Of a stretch of DNA of 36,825 bases, positions 1-7,738 are shown piece after piece. The translations under genes were made by a program, and so were the position numbers. The stretch spans positions 1 to 36,825 of the forward strand of contig CAMCES010000016.1 in the NCBI GenBank assembly GCA_945873925.1, read 5' to 3'. The notes beneath the pieces are model-generated. The model was not told the DNA's origin, did no database searches, and was given only the letters and a program-made list of their open reading frames with translations. The stretch is from Bordetella parapertussis (GTDB lineage: Bacteria; Pseudomonadota; Gammaproteobacteria; Burkholderiales; Burkholderiaceae_C). How positions within the stretch are numbered: position 1 is the first letter of the stretch; every line of letters begins with the position of its first letter.

Positions 1-1142
1 GCCTCGGCGGTTTTCTCTGGCGCACCCCAGTAGCCTTCAAAGGCATACGAGGTACATGAAAACAATTCGCCGGTTTCACCATCGGGCACTTCTTGGCGCT
101 GCGCGTCGAGCAGCTTTATGGGGCCGCTGCCCGCCCATTCCCGCCCGACCGACCCCAGCTTGGTGAGCTGGTCTTCGGGGCGCAGCAAGGTGACCCATCC
201 GGCCTCGGTGGAGCCATACAACTCGTACAACTCGCTATTGGGAAACAGGCCTTTGATCGCGTCCTTGAGGCTGGCGTTGGCAGGTGCGGAGGAAATGAGC
301 AAGCGCGCCACGCTTTGGGTGGCAAATTGTGATTTGAGGGCATCGGGCAGCGCCAGCAACATGATGTAGTGCGTGGGCACCATCGAGGTGAACGTGATTT
401 GGTGTTGGGACAGCAACTGCATCAAATGCTGCGGGTCAAAGCTGGCGTTGTCGTCCACCACGATGCACGCACCCAAGTGAATGAAGGTGTTGGCAAAGTA
501 CAGCGAATTGGCGTGGCACAAGGGCATGACCAATAAGGCCTTGTCTTGGGTGGTAAAACCCATTTCCATGGCCGTGGCGTAGGCCATGAGCGTGCTGGCC
601 TCGTGGCTGCGCAACGCGCCCTTGGGTTTGCCGGTGGTGCCTGAGGTGTAGAGCAGTGCGCAGGTGCTTTTCGCATCCACGTCGGGCCACTCACCTGGGC
701 TGACTGGGGTCTGCATGAGGCTTTCATAGCCCAACCAGTCAGCAGGCGGCTCTCCATCGATTTGCACACGCACACGCACACCGCGCGTGTGGTCAGCCGC
801 AGGGGCTTTGTCTTGCAAGGCTTGCGCGCACACCAATGCAGCGGCTTGTGCGTCGTTCAAGATGTAGGCGATTTCGTCTTTGACCAAGCGAAAGTTCAGC
901 GGCAAGGCCACCAAGCCGGCGCGGGCCAAGGACACGTAAATCTCTAGCCATTCGATGCGGTTGTGCGCCAGCACCGCCACGCGGTCACCGGCTTTCAAGC
1001 CCTGCGCGAGCAAGCCAGTGGCCAGCGCACTGGCGCGCTGGTCCCATTCGGCAAAACTCAGGCTGCGCTGGCTGTCCACCGCCCCGGTTTGCGTCGGACG
1101 CAAGCGGGCGTGGGTTTGAACCATGTCGGCGATCTGGGGCAT
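1..1142 (-). CDS. Acyl-CoA synthetase (AMP-binding), C-terminus cut by window edge
   Basis: ANL-superfamily adenylating enzyme that would activate a carboxylic acid with ATP and join it to CoA. 380 residues are visible; the frame is open at base 1, so roughly the last quarter (the mobile C-terminal domain) lies outside. I see the ATP-binding loop YTSGTTGKPKG at residues 165-175 and the YGSTE motif at 309-313. The start is the ATG at 1142; an in-frame ATG at 1124 is possible, and neither has a strong ribosome-binding site. It is divergent from the thiamine-diphosphate enzyme at 1244, and the two may share a regulatory region. The substrate cannot be read from the sequence; medium-chain, long-chain or aromatic acids are all possible. 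Confidence 0.9.
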   Translation of the reverse strand, partial: MPQIADMVQTHARLRPTQTGAVDSQRSLSFAEWDQRASALATGLLAQGLKAGDRVAVLAHNRIEWLEIYVSLARAGLVALPLNFRLVKDEIAYILNDAQAAALVCAQALQDKAPAADHTRGVRVRVQIDGEPPADWLGYESLMQTPVSPGEWPDVDAKSTCALLYTSGTTGKPKGALRSHEASTLMAYATAMEMGFTTQDKALLVMPLCHANSLYFANTFIHLGACIVVDDNASFDPQHLMQLLSQHQITFTSMVPTHYIMLLALPDALKSQFATQSVARLLISSAPANASLKDAIKGLFPNSELYELYGSTEAGWVTLLRPEDQLTKLGSVGREWAGSGPIKLLDAQRQEVPDGETGELFSCTSYAFEGYWGAPEKTAE

Positions 1143-1182
1143 TTTTCTCACAGGGACTTTTTCTCGATCGGTGGGTGGAGGT

Positions 1183-1222
1183 TTGCAGTCAGAAACGAAA
1201 TATAGTATTCTGAATTCAGAAT
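1183..1222 (+). promoter_or_regulatory. Promoter with overlapping 16-bp palindromic operator
   Basis: A candidate -35 TTGCAG (1183-1188) and -10 TATTCT (1206-1211) are 17 bp apart. The perfect palindrome ATTCTGAATTCAGAAT (1207-1222) covers most of the -10 and the likely start point. A protein bound there would block the promoter of the operon at 1244. The natural candidate is the GntR/FCD regulator encoded by the second gene of that operon, giving autoregulation. The palindrome is seen; the binding protein is inferred. Confidence 0.6.
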
Positions 1223-1243
1223 TCACTCAGTGTTATCCCTGCC

Positions 1244-2980
1244 ATGACCAGTCACACACCCGACACCCACACCGTTGCCGATTTGATTGCCCGATTCCTG
1301 AAAAGCCAAGGCATTCAAAGGGTTTACGGGCTTTGCGGCGGGCACATCATGCCGATTTGGATGCGTTTGGACGCCCACGGCATCCACATCATCGACACCC
1401 GCGACGAGCGCGCCGCCGTCTACATGGCCCATGCCGAGGCCGAATTGACCGGCGGTTTGGGGGTGGCCTTGGTCACCGCTGGGCCAGGTGTGACCAACGC
1501 CATGACCGGGATCGCCAACGCCCATGTGTCGCGCGCTTCGGTGTTGGTGCTCTCGGGCACCCCACCCATGCCCCAAGAAAACCGAGGTGGATTGCAAGAC
1601 ATGGTGCACACCGAGATGCTCAAAGGCATGACCCGCTTGTCGCGCACTTTGCGCCACCCCGATTTGGTCTTGGCCAACCTCAGCGAAGCCACCGCCTGTG
1701 CCCTGGGTCATGGTGGAGAGAGCGGCCCGGTGTTTTTGGATTTCCCCGTTGACGTGCTGCGGGCCAGGCCCTCTGCGGCGGTGCAACTCCCCGAGTTTTT
1801 CAAAGCCCCGCAGTCGCCCCAAACCCTGCCCCACCCCAACGATGTGCAAGCCGCGCTCGCACTGTTGTGGCATGCCCAGCGCCCGCTGTTCATCTCGGGC
1901 CGCGGTGCGCGGGGAAGCAACGCCGCTTTGCAAGCCTTGTTGTCTCGCTTGGGCGCGGTGTATTTGGATACCGGTGAGAGCCGTGGCTTGGTGCCCGAAG
2001 ACCATGCCAGCGTGGTCGGCGCGGTGCGCGGCCAGGTGATGCAAGAAGCGGATGTGGTGGTGACGCTCGGACGCAAACTCGACTTCCAACTCGCCTTTGG
2101 TTCACCAGCGGTGTTTGGCCCGGCCAAATGGCTGCGCATCGCAGACAACGCCGCGCACCTGCGAGACAACCGCCGAGGCGAAGTTGAAATCATGGCAAAC
2201 GTGGGCTTGACATTGCAAGCATTGCTAGACGCTGCCCCTGCCCATGCGCCTGCCACTGACACGGCTTGGGCCCAAGGCTTGCGCCAGCAGCATCTGGCGC
2301 GTGCCGAGAAATTACAAAAGTCAATGCAAGCAGCAGCCCCCGGCAGCGACGGTTTGATGCACCCCAACCGCTTGCTTTCCGCGCTGCGCCAAGCCCTGCC
2401 CAGCTCATCCGTGGTGGTCGCCGATGGCGGCGATTTTTTGAGCTTTGCCCGCGTGGGTTTGCCAGCCGACACCTACCTCGACCCGGGTTCCTTGGGCTGC
2501 ATTGGAATAGGCACGCCGTTTGGCGTGGCTGCGAGTTTGGCCTGCCCCGACCAAACCGTGGTGGTGGCCACGGGCGACGGCGCCTTTGGCTTCAACGCCA
2601 TGGAAATCGACACTGCGGTACGCCACCAAGCGCCGGTGCTGATCGTGGTGGCCAACAACGGTGCTTGGGCAATCGAGGTGCGCGACCAGCAAGAAACCCA
2701 TGGCAAGGTGGTGGGCACGCGCTTGCAGTTTGCCGACCACGCGGCCATGGCACGTGCCTTTGGCATGCATGCCCAACGCGTTGAAAAAGCAGAAGACCTG
2801 CCAGGCGCCATAGCCACGGCGTTGAACCACCTCCCCGCTTTGCTGGATGTGTTGGTCACCCCAGAGGCGGCCTCGTCAGACGCGAAGTCGGGTCTTGCTT
2901 GGGTGCCCGACCTGCAAGCCTTGAGTTCATGGGATGATGCCGAACAAGCTTGGCGTCAATCAGGCAAGGTATCCACATGA
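1244..2980 (+). CDS. Thiamine-diphosphate-dependent enzyme, acetolactate synthase-like
   Basis: 578 residues, the usual length for the acetolactate synthase/benzoylformate decarboxylase/oxalyl-CoA decarboxylase superfamily, with the N-terminal PYR, central and C-terminal PP domains. The catalytic glutamate that activates the cofactor fits E55 in RDERAA. The diphosphate and metal-binding motif starts with GDG at 444-446 and ends with NN at 471-472. The reaction is decarboxylation or C-C ligation or cleavage of a 2-oxo or 2-hydroxyacyl compound; the substrate is not identifiable. There is no small regulatory subunit gene beside it, so a role in normal isoleucine/valine synthesis is unlikely. 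Its stop overlaps the start of the GntR regulator gene (ATGA), and an acyl-CoA synthetase is divergent. A 2-hydroxyacyl-CoA lyase-like role would suit that neighbour but is speculation. Confidence 0.88.
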   Translation: MTSHTPDTHTVADLIARFLKSQGIQRVYGLCGGHIMPIWMRLDAHGIHIIDTRDERAAVYMAHAEAELTGGLGVALVTAGPGVTNAMTGIANAHVSRASVLVLSGTPPMPQENRGGLQDMVHTEMLKGMTRLSRTLRHPDLVLANLSEATACALGHGGESGPVFLDFPVDVLRARPSAAVQLPEFFKAPQSPQTLPHPNDVQAALALLWHAQRPLFISGRGARGSNAALQALLSRLGAVYLDTGESRGLVPEDHASVVGAVRGQVMQEADVVVTLGRKLDFQLAFGSPAVFGPAKWLRIADNAAHLRDNRRGEVEIMANVGLTLQALLDAAPAHAPATDTAWAQGLRQQHLARAEKLQKSMQAAAPGSDGLMHPNRLLSALRQALPSSSVVVADGGDFLSFARVGLPADTYLDPGSLGCIGIGTPFGVAASLACPDQTVVVATGDGAFGFNAMEIDTAVRHQAPVLIVVANNGAWAIEVRDQQETHGKVVGTRLQFADHAAMARAFGMHAQRVEKAEDLPGAIATALNHLPALLDVLVTPEAASSDAKSGLAWVPDLQALSSWDDAEQAWRQSGKVST

Positions 2981-3681
2981 CTGCCGCCAAAGCGGCAGTG
3001 CCCAACAAAGCATTACGCCCTATGAAAATGTTGTCGATTCAACCCAATTTGGTTGAACAAGTTCACGAGGCCATCTTGCTGGAAATTTCCTCTGGCAAGC
3101 TCAATCCAGGCAGCCGCATCATCCAAGAACAGATTGCCACCGAATTGGGCGTATCGCGCCAGCCGGTGCAACAGGCTTTGCTGTTGTTGCGCAACCAAGG
3201 CTTGCTGCGTGATGCGCCGGGGCGTGGCTTGATCGTGGCACCCCTGGACCCGGATTACATCCACCAGATGTACGACATCCGCGCGGTGCTCGAGGGCTTG
3301 GCGTTTCGAAAAGCCGCCGAGTTGAACGCCGGGATGGCGATGGACCAAGGCTCGGCCTTGATTGACAAAGGTCGTGCCGCGGTCAAGAGCGGCTCGGTGC
3401 GTGAATTGATCAATGCCGACATGGCTTTCCACCACTTTTTCTACACCTTGTCTGAAAACCTGTTGGTCGCACCCACCATGGACACCCACTGGACCTATAC
3501 CCAGCGGGTCATGGGCGAGGTGTTGATGCGCAATGAAAAACCGCGCGACATCTGGGACCAGCACGAAGCCATGTTGCAAGCGGTGGCCAGTGGCGATGGT
3601 GCAGCAGCCGAGCAAGCCGCGCGGGCCCACATCATGCAAACCGCGACATTCATCATCGAGCGTATCAACACCCTGTCATGA
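2977..3681 (+). CDS. GntR-family transcriptional regulator, FCD (FadR-type) subfamily
   Basis: 234 residues from the ATG at 2977, which overlaps the upstream stop codon (ATGA) and suggests translational coupling. An in-frame ATG at 2950 lies inside the upstream gene and is less likely. The winged helix-turn-helix runs from about residue 25 to 90 (IATELGVSRQPVQQALLLL is the recognition region). The rest is the helical FCD ligand domain, with D and H residues of the kind that bind a metal (ADMAFHHFF, WDQHEAML and ARAHI). FCD regulators usually bind short palindromes and are released by an acid or acyl effector. The palindrome at 1207-1222, upstream of its own operon, is the obvious candidate site. 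Confidence 0.92.
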   Translation: MTAAKAAVPNKALRPMKMLSIQPNLVEQVHEAILLEISSGKLNPGSRIIQEQIATELGVSRQPVQQALLLLRNQGLLRDAPGRGLIVAPLDPDYIHQMYDIRAVLEGLAFRKAAELNAGMAMDQGSALIDKGRAAVKSGSVRELINADMAFHHFFYTLSENLLVAPTMDTHWTYTQRVMGEVLMRNEKPRDIWDQHEAMLQAVASGDGAAAEQAARAHIMQTATFIIERINTLS

Positions 3682-3692
3682 CCACCGCGTCA

Positions 3693-3718
3693 GACCGGCA
3701 GCCTCGAATCCGCCGGTC
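3693..3718 (+). terminator. Possible stem-loop terminator after the GntR gene
   Basis: GACCGGC (3693-3699) and GCCGGTC (3712-3718) form a perfect 7-bp GC-rich stem with a 12-nt loop, 11 bp after the GntR stop codon. No T-run follows, so it would be a weak intrinsic terminator or only an RNA-stabilising hairpin. Confidence 0.35.
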
Positions 3719-3766
3719 ATCAAGTGTTCACACGGCTGATCTACAACTCAGTTGCTTTCATGGAGG

Positions 3767-4786
3767 ATGAGCTTGAACCCACCGACTGTGACCTGCACGC
3801 ACTTCGCGCGCACAAGCATGACTGAATTTCACATCCTTAGCGAAGCGGCAGGCCATCGAAAACTGGCTTATTCACGCTTGGGTGAGCTCAGCGCAAAACA
3901 CCTCTTCGTCTGTTTGCCAGGGTTGCTGGAAACACGCGAAAGTTTCGATGCATTGCTACAGACGGCGAAACCCTATGAAGAATGCTGCTGGCTCAGTGTT
4001 GACTACTGCGGCAGAGGTGGCTCTGATCCACTCCCTGCAACATCGGCTTATTCATTCACTCAATACCTGGCTGATACACAGGCCTTGATTGAAACTCTGG
4101 TCTGTTCCCAGAAAACAAAAAAACTCCACCTGATTGGCACCAGCATGGGCGGCATCCTCGCCTTGTACCTGGCCAACCGCCTCGAACACAAAGTTGACAG
4201 CCTGATACTCAATGACATTGGTTTGAATCTGCACTGGTCAGCTTTGGTTTCTCTGTACCAACGTATTGATGAATCCAAAGTGCAACTCAAGCATCTGAAG
4301 CTTGACCCCAGGGCGGTCGAGGCGGTTCGAGGCAGGTCTCATTTTGATTTGCCCTGTGAATTCGATTTGCTTGGAATGAAGTTTCAATCCTTGCTGAAAA
4401 ACCACAAGGCTCGAGTTGTGCTGGTGCACAACGCCCACAGCCCGATCTGCTCCTTGGAGATTGCTGAACAATCGCAAAAACAATGCCCACACATCAGAGT
4501 TTGGACGCTTGAGCGACACGGACATCCAGCGCTTTGGGACGAGAGCATCACCATCAAGCTGATGCAATTGCTGCGGATCAAAGCCAAATCACTTGAAGAT
4601 ATTGAATCAGAAACAACGCCTGCTGAGACCGACACTTTGATTGACCGTCAAGTTCTCAGCCCTGAAATGGTGGACACATTCTTCAAAACCAGCCAAATTT
4701 ACTTGGCGCCCAGTGCTGTCAAAACATCCCGATGGTTCATTGTCTTGGCTGACCGACTGAAGTTTTGGAAGCGGTCCTTTTATTGA
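3767..4786 (+). CDS. Alpha/beta-hydrolase fold protein
   Basis: 339 residues from the ATG at 3767. The start is uncertain: TTG at 3752, TTG at 3773 (6 nt after GGAGG) and ATG at 3818 (starting MTEF, close to the first core strand) are in the same frame. The nucleophile elbow GTSMGG is clear, with Ser at residue 126, and a GRGGSDP segment resembles the usual loop after strand 4. A likely catalytic His lies in the RHGHPALWD segment. About 90 extra residues follow the hydrolase core and I do not recognise them. The DNA is visibly less GC-rich than the flanking genes. It precedes an orphan parA gene by about 60 bp. The substrate is unknown; an esterase or C-C hydrolase is possible. Confidence 0.8.
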   Translation: MSLNPPTVTCTHFARTSMTEFHILSEAAGHRKLAYSRLGELSAKHLFVCLPGLLETRESFDALLQTAKPYEECCWLSVDYCGRGGSDPLPATSAYSFTQYLADTQALIETLVCSQKTKKLHLIGTSMGGILALYLANRLEHKVDSLILNDIGLNLHWSALVSLYQRIDESKVQLKHLKLDPRAVEAVRGRSHFDLPCEFDLLGMKFQSLLKNHKARVVLVHNAHSPICSLEIAEQSQKQCPHIRVWTLERHGHPALWDESITIKLMQLLRIKAKSLEDIESETTPAETDTLIDRQVLSPEMVDTFFKTSQIYLAPSAVKTSRWFIVLADRLKFWKRSFY

Positions 4787-4843
4787 CAGGGCTGAGAATA
4801 ACTCTTAAATTGATTTTTTCGCTTCAAGTCAATCGAGGTAAAT

Positions 4844-5482
4844 ATGCAAATAGCATCGTTTGTAGGGCAAAAAGGGGGGGTTGGCAAAAGTACCCTGGCA
4901 AGGGTGCTTGCAGTCGCTGCGGTTCGACAGGGTCACAGGGTTTTGCTGGCGGATTTCGATCTTGAGCAACTGTCTTGCATCGAATGGAGCGCGACACGTT
5001 TGCGCAACGGCATCGAACCGGATGTCGAGGCACGTGCGTTCAAGAGCCTCAAAAAATTACGCAAAACAGTTGAGGGTTTTGATTTGGTGGTGGTTGATAC
5101 GCGCGGCTTGGCCGATGAACTCACCACAGAAATCAGTCAAGAAAGCGATGTTGTCTTTCTCCCAACTGGCACCTCTATGGATGACCTGCGACCCACCCTG
5201 GGCTTGGCCAGAAAGCTGTCAAAAACCCGCAAAGTAGGCAACAAAATTGTCATGGTCTTGTCAAAAGTAGGCCGCTCTGAGCGCCTGCTCGAAGTCGCCA
5301 AAGAAACCATCGCCGATGCTGGTTTTGATGTGTTGGACAGCATCTGGCCAGAAAGAGACGGGTTTCAAGCAGACTTGGACATCGGCAAAGTTGGCAGTGA
5401 ATCGCACAACCCGTTCTTGCGCGAAGCCGCTGAAACGATTGAGGCCGATCTGCTTTATCTGGCATTCAAGGCCGGTTCATAG
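4844..5482 (+). CDS. ParA/MinD-family P-loop ATPase, orphan
   Basis: 212 residues, the length of small ParA proteins without an N-terminal DNA-binding domain. The deviant Walker A motif KGGVGKST is at residues 10-17 and includes the signature lysine K10. The Walker A' region VVVDTRGL is around residues 83-90. Such ATPases position plasmids, chromosome loci, chemoreceptor clusters or other cargo. There is no ParB, no parS-like repeat and no obvious cargo gene next to it; only the alpha/beta hydrolase precedes it on the same strand. A modest Shine-Dalgarno (GAGGT) precedes the ATG. AT-richer composition and the lack of a partner suggest an acquired accessory gene. ParA-family membership is firm; the role is not known. 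Confidence 0.9.
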   Translation: MQIASFVGQKGGVGKSTLARVLAVAAVRQGHRVLLADFDLEQLSCIEWSATRLRNGIEPDVEARAFKSLKKLRKTVEGFDLVVVDTRGLADELTTEISQESDVVFLPTGTSMDDLRPTLGLARKLSKTRKVGNKIVMVLSKVGRSERLLEVAKETIADAGFDVLDSIWPERDGFQADLDIGKVGSESHNPFLREAAETIEADLLYLAFKAGS

Positions 5483-5499
5483 ACGCCATATTTATTTGT

Positions 5500-5515
5500 C
5501 TGCCTCAGATGGCAG
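5500..5515 (+). terminator. Weak stem-loop between parA and hipA (convergent)
   Basis: CTGCC (5500-5504) and GGCAG (5511-5515) flank a 6-nt loop and are followed by CCCCGTTTT. It lies 18 bp after the parA stop in the short space between convergent genes. It could terminate parA transcription but is short. Confidence 0.3.
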
Positions 5516-5539
5516 CCCCGTTTTGAGATGGTGGAATGT

Positions 5540-6832
5540 CTACCGAATTGGGTGAATGCCATTTACGCCGTCGGGCGCGTTAAGAAAGGCAAAGGGATTC
5601 AGAAACTGGCGTCGCCAGAACAACGCCTGGTCCACTTCACCCAAGGCCGCCTCTTCACAGATGGCCGGCCATTTTTGCTCAATCATCTTGACCTGATGAT
5701 TGACGATCCGGATGGCCTCTTCCCGATTGAGCAGAAAAACCGATGCGGCAGCAATACATGCCCCCACTTGGCTGGTGCGTTCTGCGCCACGAATGAGCAT
5801 GGCTTGCGAAGCCTGCTGACCGGATCGCGATTGCGGGCAAATGTCATAGGCGGGCGTCAAGGCCAGCTGATGTCCATCCCAAAATGCCGCATGGTTGCGG
5901 GCGTGATCGTCGGTGTTGCCACACAAGATGTTGAAGACGATCCGTGAGAACAGCTCCCGCAAGGTCGCCTTCGGATCCGTGAACCGGTGGCGGATGATCT
6001 CAGCGAGCTTTTCGTAACTGGCATAGGCCGCCATCATTTCATCGAGTTCGAACATCGTCAGCGCAGACACCATTGCGCGCCGGTGCCAATGGCCATCGGA
6101 CCTCACCCGGTCAAAGCGCTCCACCAACAGCACATCTTTTCCAAGGGCGCTGCGCAAATACACAGGCGCGACATGGAGTCCCACCTCGTCGGCCAAACGC
6201 ATGGCCATGAATTCCGCCTTGACCACGCTGTAGAGGTCATTGCTCGCAGAAAATTTGGCGATGAACTTGCGCGCGCCATCCTCAATCAACACCTTGGGTC
6301 TGGCTCCGCCCAGAGAAGTGCCATACAGAAGGGCATGATCCAATTCGGGTGAAAGCGGCACACCCCGCTCGACTTTCTCGGCAGCCGTCAGCAGTTCCTC
6401 CAGCGTAGGTTGCTGCGTGTGCCTTGGCACGTACTGATTGGCGGACCGCTGGAAATCCAGCGCGCCGATTCGGTCAGAGCCTGACTCCAACAAATAGGTT
6501 AACTCGTCCAGTTCAACCTGGGCGGCATCCCCCCCTTTCATGCCCAGTTTGCGATTGATCAGCACGCGACGCCCCCATGCATCCGGCGATGCATCGCGAA
6601 TGCAACTGGGCATGCTCAAGCCCTGCAACAGCGGAAGGATTCCGGGCCGAAGCGGCAACTCGGGCGCATAGATCGGGATGGCATCCTGACGGGCCAGGTA
6701 ACTGCGACCATAGTTGAAGACCAAAGCCCCACCTTGTTTGGAGAGCAACCCTGCAACTACAGGTTCCGCTGCACCCGGCAGCCAGATCCAGACGTAAGCC
6801 TCTGAGTACGGGGCATCTTTCTCAGAAGTCAT
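5540..6832 (-). CDS. hipA: HipA-family serine/threonine kinase toxin (module 1)
   Basis: 430 residues, full HipA length. The N-terminal subdomain spans about 15-120. The Gly-rich ATP loop GTSLGGARPK is at 171-180, in the place of the autophosphorylated Ser loop of E. coli HipA. The catalytic motif NTDDHARN has its catalytic Asp at 308, and the metal-binding Asp of YDICP is at 330. HipA kinases phosphorylate a translation target (glutamyl-tRNA synthetase in E. coli) and arrest growth. All key residues are present, so it is probably active. The gene overlaps the upstream antitoxin by 11 bp and has a good ribosome-binding site (GGGGTGAAAG). It converges with parA. The HipA family is certain; the target here is inferred. 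Confidence 0.93.
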   Translation of the reverse strand: MTSEKDAPYSEAYVWIWLPGAAEPVVAGLLSKQGGALVFNYGRSYLARQDAIPIYAPELPLRPGILPLLQGLSMPSCIRDASPDAWGRRVLINRKLGMKGGDAAQVELDELTYLLESGSDRIGALDFQRSANQYVPRHTQQPTLEELLTAAEKVERGVPLSPELDHALLYGTSLGGARPKVLIEDGARKFIAKFSASNDLYSVVKAEFMAMRLADEVGLHVAPVYLRSALGKDVLLVERFDRVRSDGHWHRRAMVSALTMFELDEMMAAYASYEKLAEIIRHRFTDPKATLRELFSRIVFNILCGNTDDHARNHAAFWDGHQLALTPAYDICPQSRSGQQASQAMLIRGAERTSQVGACIAAASVFLLNREEAIRIVNHQVKMIEQKWPAICEEAALGEVDQALFWRRQFLNPFAFLNAPDGVNGIHPIR

Positions 6833-7160
6833 CTTTCACCCCATTCGAACGCGTTCTCACGGCTTTGGGCATCAAGGCCATTTTTTCTCGGTGTAGCGCC
6901 AGATGGGTGGTCAAGTGCCGCTGCTCCTGATCAAACAGCGGCACGCCACAGAGGGTCGCCACCTCAAATACGACGCCTATCGAGCAACCAGGGTCTCCGC
7001 GCTCGATGCGTTGGAGTAAGGCACGTGAAATGCCTGCGCGAGACGCGAGATCGGTCGTGGTCATGGCCTTGCCCAAACGGGCTTCGCGCACGAGTTGGCC
7101 CAACAAGGCCAGCGCATCCAGGCTGTACTGAGAGAGGGGGCGGGAAACTGGCTTAACCAT
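6822..7160 (-). CDS. hipB: HipB-like XRE-family antitoxin (module 1)
   Basis: 112 residues. An XRE helix-turn-helix runs from about 18 to 75 (TTTDLASRAGISRALLQRIE contains both helices), followed by a polar tail that ends NGVKDDF. In HipBA systems this protein neutralises the kinase and represses its own promoter. It is the first gene of the minus-strand hipBA pair. The start at 7160 lies only 6 bp from the first of four operator-like boxes (7167-7296). The 11-bp overlap with hipA supports translational coupling. Confidence 0.9.
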   Translation of the reverse strand: MVKPVSRPLSQYSLDALALLGQLVREARLGKAMTTTDLASRAGISRALLQRIERGDPGCSIGVVFEVATLCGVPLFDQEQRHLTTHLALHREKMALMPKAVRTRSNGVKDDF

Positions 7161-7166
7161 GACGAT

Positions 7167-7296
7167 GACTCATTAACAAATCGCAACGCAGCACAATGCA
7201 ACGTTAATGAGTCATTGTCTTTTCGAATCAAGCCAAAGTCAAGTAGCCCGACTCATTAACAAGCCAAGAAAATCTCCCTTGTCTTGTTAATGAATC
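7167..7296 (-). promoter_or_regulatory. hipBA-1 promoter and four operator boxes
   Basis: Four copies of an 11-bp box are seen: GACTCATTAAC at 7167-7177 and 7250-7260 on the plus strand, and its inverse GTTAATGAGTC at 7203-7213 and GTTAATGAATC at 7286-7296. They form two inverted pairs, each 47 bp long with a 25-bp interior, repeated at 83-bp intervals. On the minus strand, -35 TTGACT (7242-7237) and -10 GACAAT (7219-7214) are 17 bp apart, and the -10 abuts the second box. This fits autorepression by the adjacent HipB-like protein. The boxes are seen; the binding is inferred from E. coli HipB, which also uses several operators. Confidence 0.75.
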
Positions 7297-7297
7297 A

Positions 7298-7551
7298 CTC
7301 CACCCCCATTCAAGCCGAAAACCCAAGCAACTTCCGTTGCTGCTAACAGTCCCGTGGCAACACAGGGTCATGTCAACCACGCAGCGTCTGCAAATTCAGA
7401 TGCCGTGGCTGATCTCCGGCCAAGATGGCTTAGACGATGTCCGGCGCCAGCATGGTCATAAATGGCCCGCATGCCGCCTACTGGTTTTTTGGTTGTAGGT
7501 GTTCTGCAGAGTGCTTGGTAAAACACTTGCAAGAACCACAGGATTTATTTA
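7298..7551. other. Intergenic stretch without recognisable gene
   Basis: Between the hipBA operators and the hairpin beside tRNA-Phe I see no coding frame with a plausible start, no RNA gene and no strong repeat. The lower end merges into the 7552-7618 hairpin. Confidence 0.5.
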
Positions 7552-7618
7552 GTTTGCAGCATCAAAACCGTGCTACTTTTGTGCTATAGAAATTTGTAGC
7601 ACGTTTTCGGCTGCAAAC
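7552..7618 (-). repeat. Long imperfect hairpin after tRNA-Phe, possible terminator or mobile palindrome
   Basis: The left arm starts GTTTGCAGC (7552-7560) and ends CGTGCTAC (7569-7576). The right arm starts GTAGCACG (7596-7603) and ends GCTGCAAAC (7610-7618). AAAAC and GTTTT also pair inside. The result is about 21 matched bp per arm with one short internal bulge and a 19-nt loop. It starts 10 bp beyond the 3' end of the minus-strand tRNA-Phe. The inner stem is followed by GTTTTG on the minus strand, so it may end tRNA transcription. The length and outer extension also resemble a short interspersed palindrome. Confidence 0.55.
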
Positions 7619-7628
7619 CCAATGAATA

Positions 7629-7704
<76 letters not shown>

Positions 7705-7738
7705 ATGAGGGGAAGAACTATACCACTGTGCCCCGGGC

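Noticed and set aside
1223..2089. Minus-strand open frame of 288 codons inside the ThDP enzyme gene
   Set aside because: His/Gly/Arg-rich shadow of the real gene, which carries cofactor motifs.
3693..3718. Hairpin containing TTCGA-like bases considered as a tRNA-derived attachment site
   Set aside because: Only a few bases match the tRNA-Phe T-arm; there is no extended direct repeat of the tRNA 3' end.
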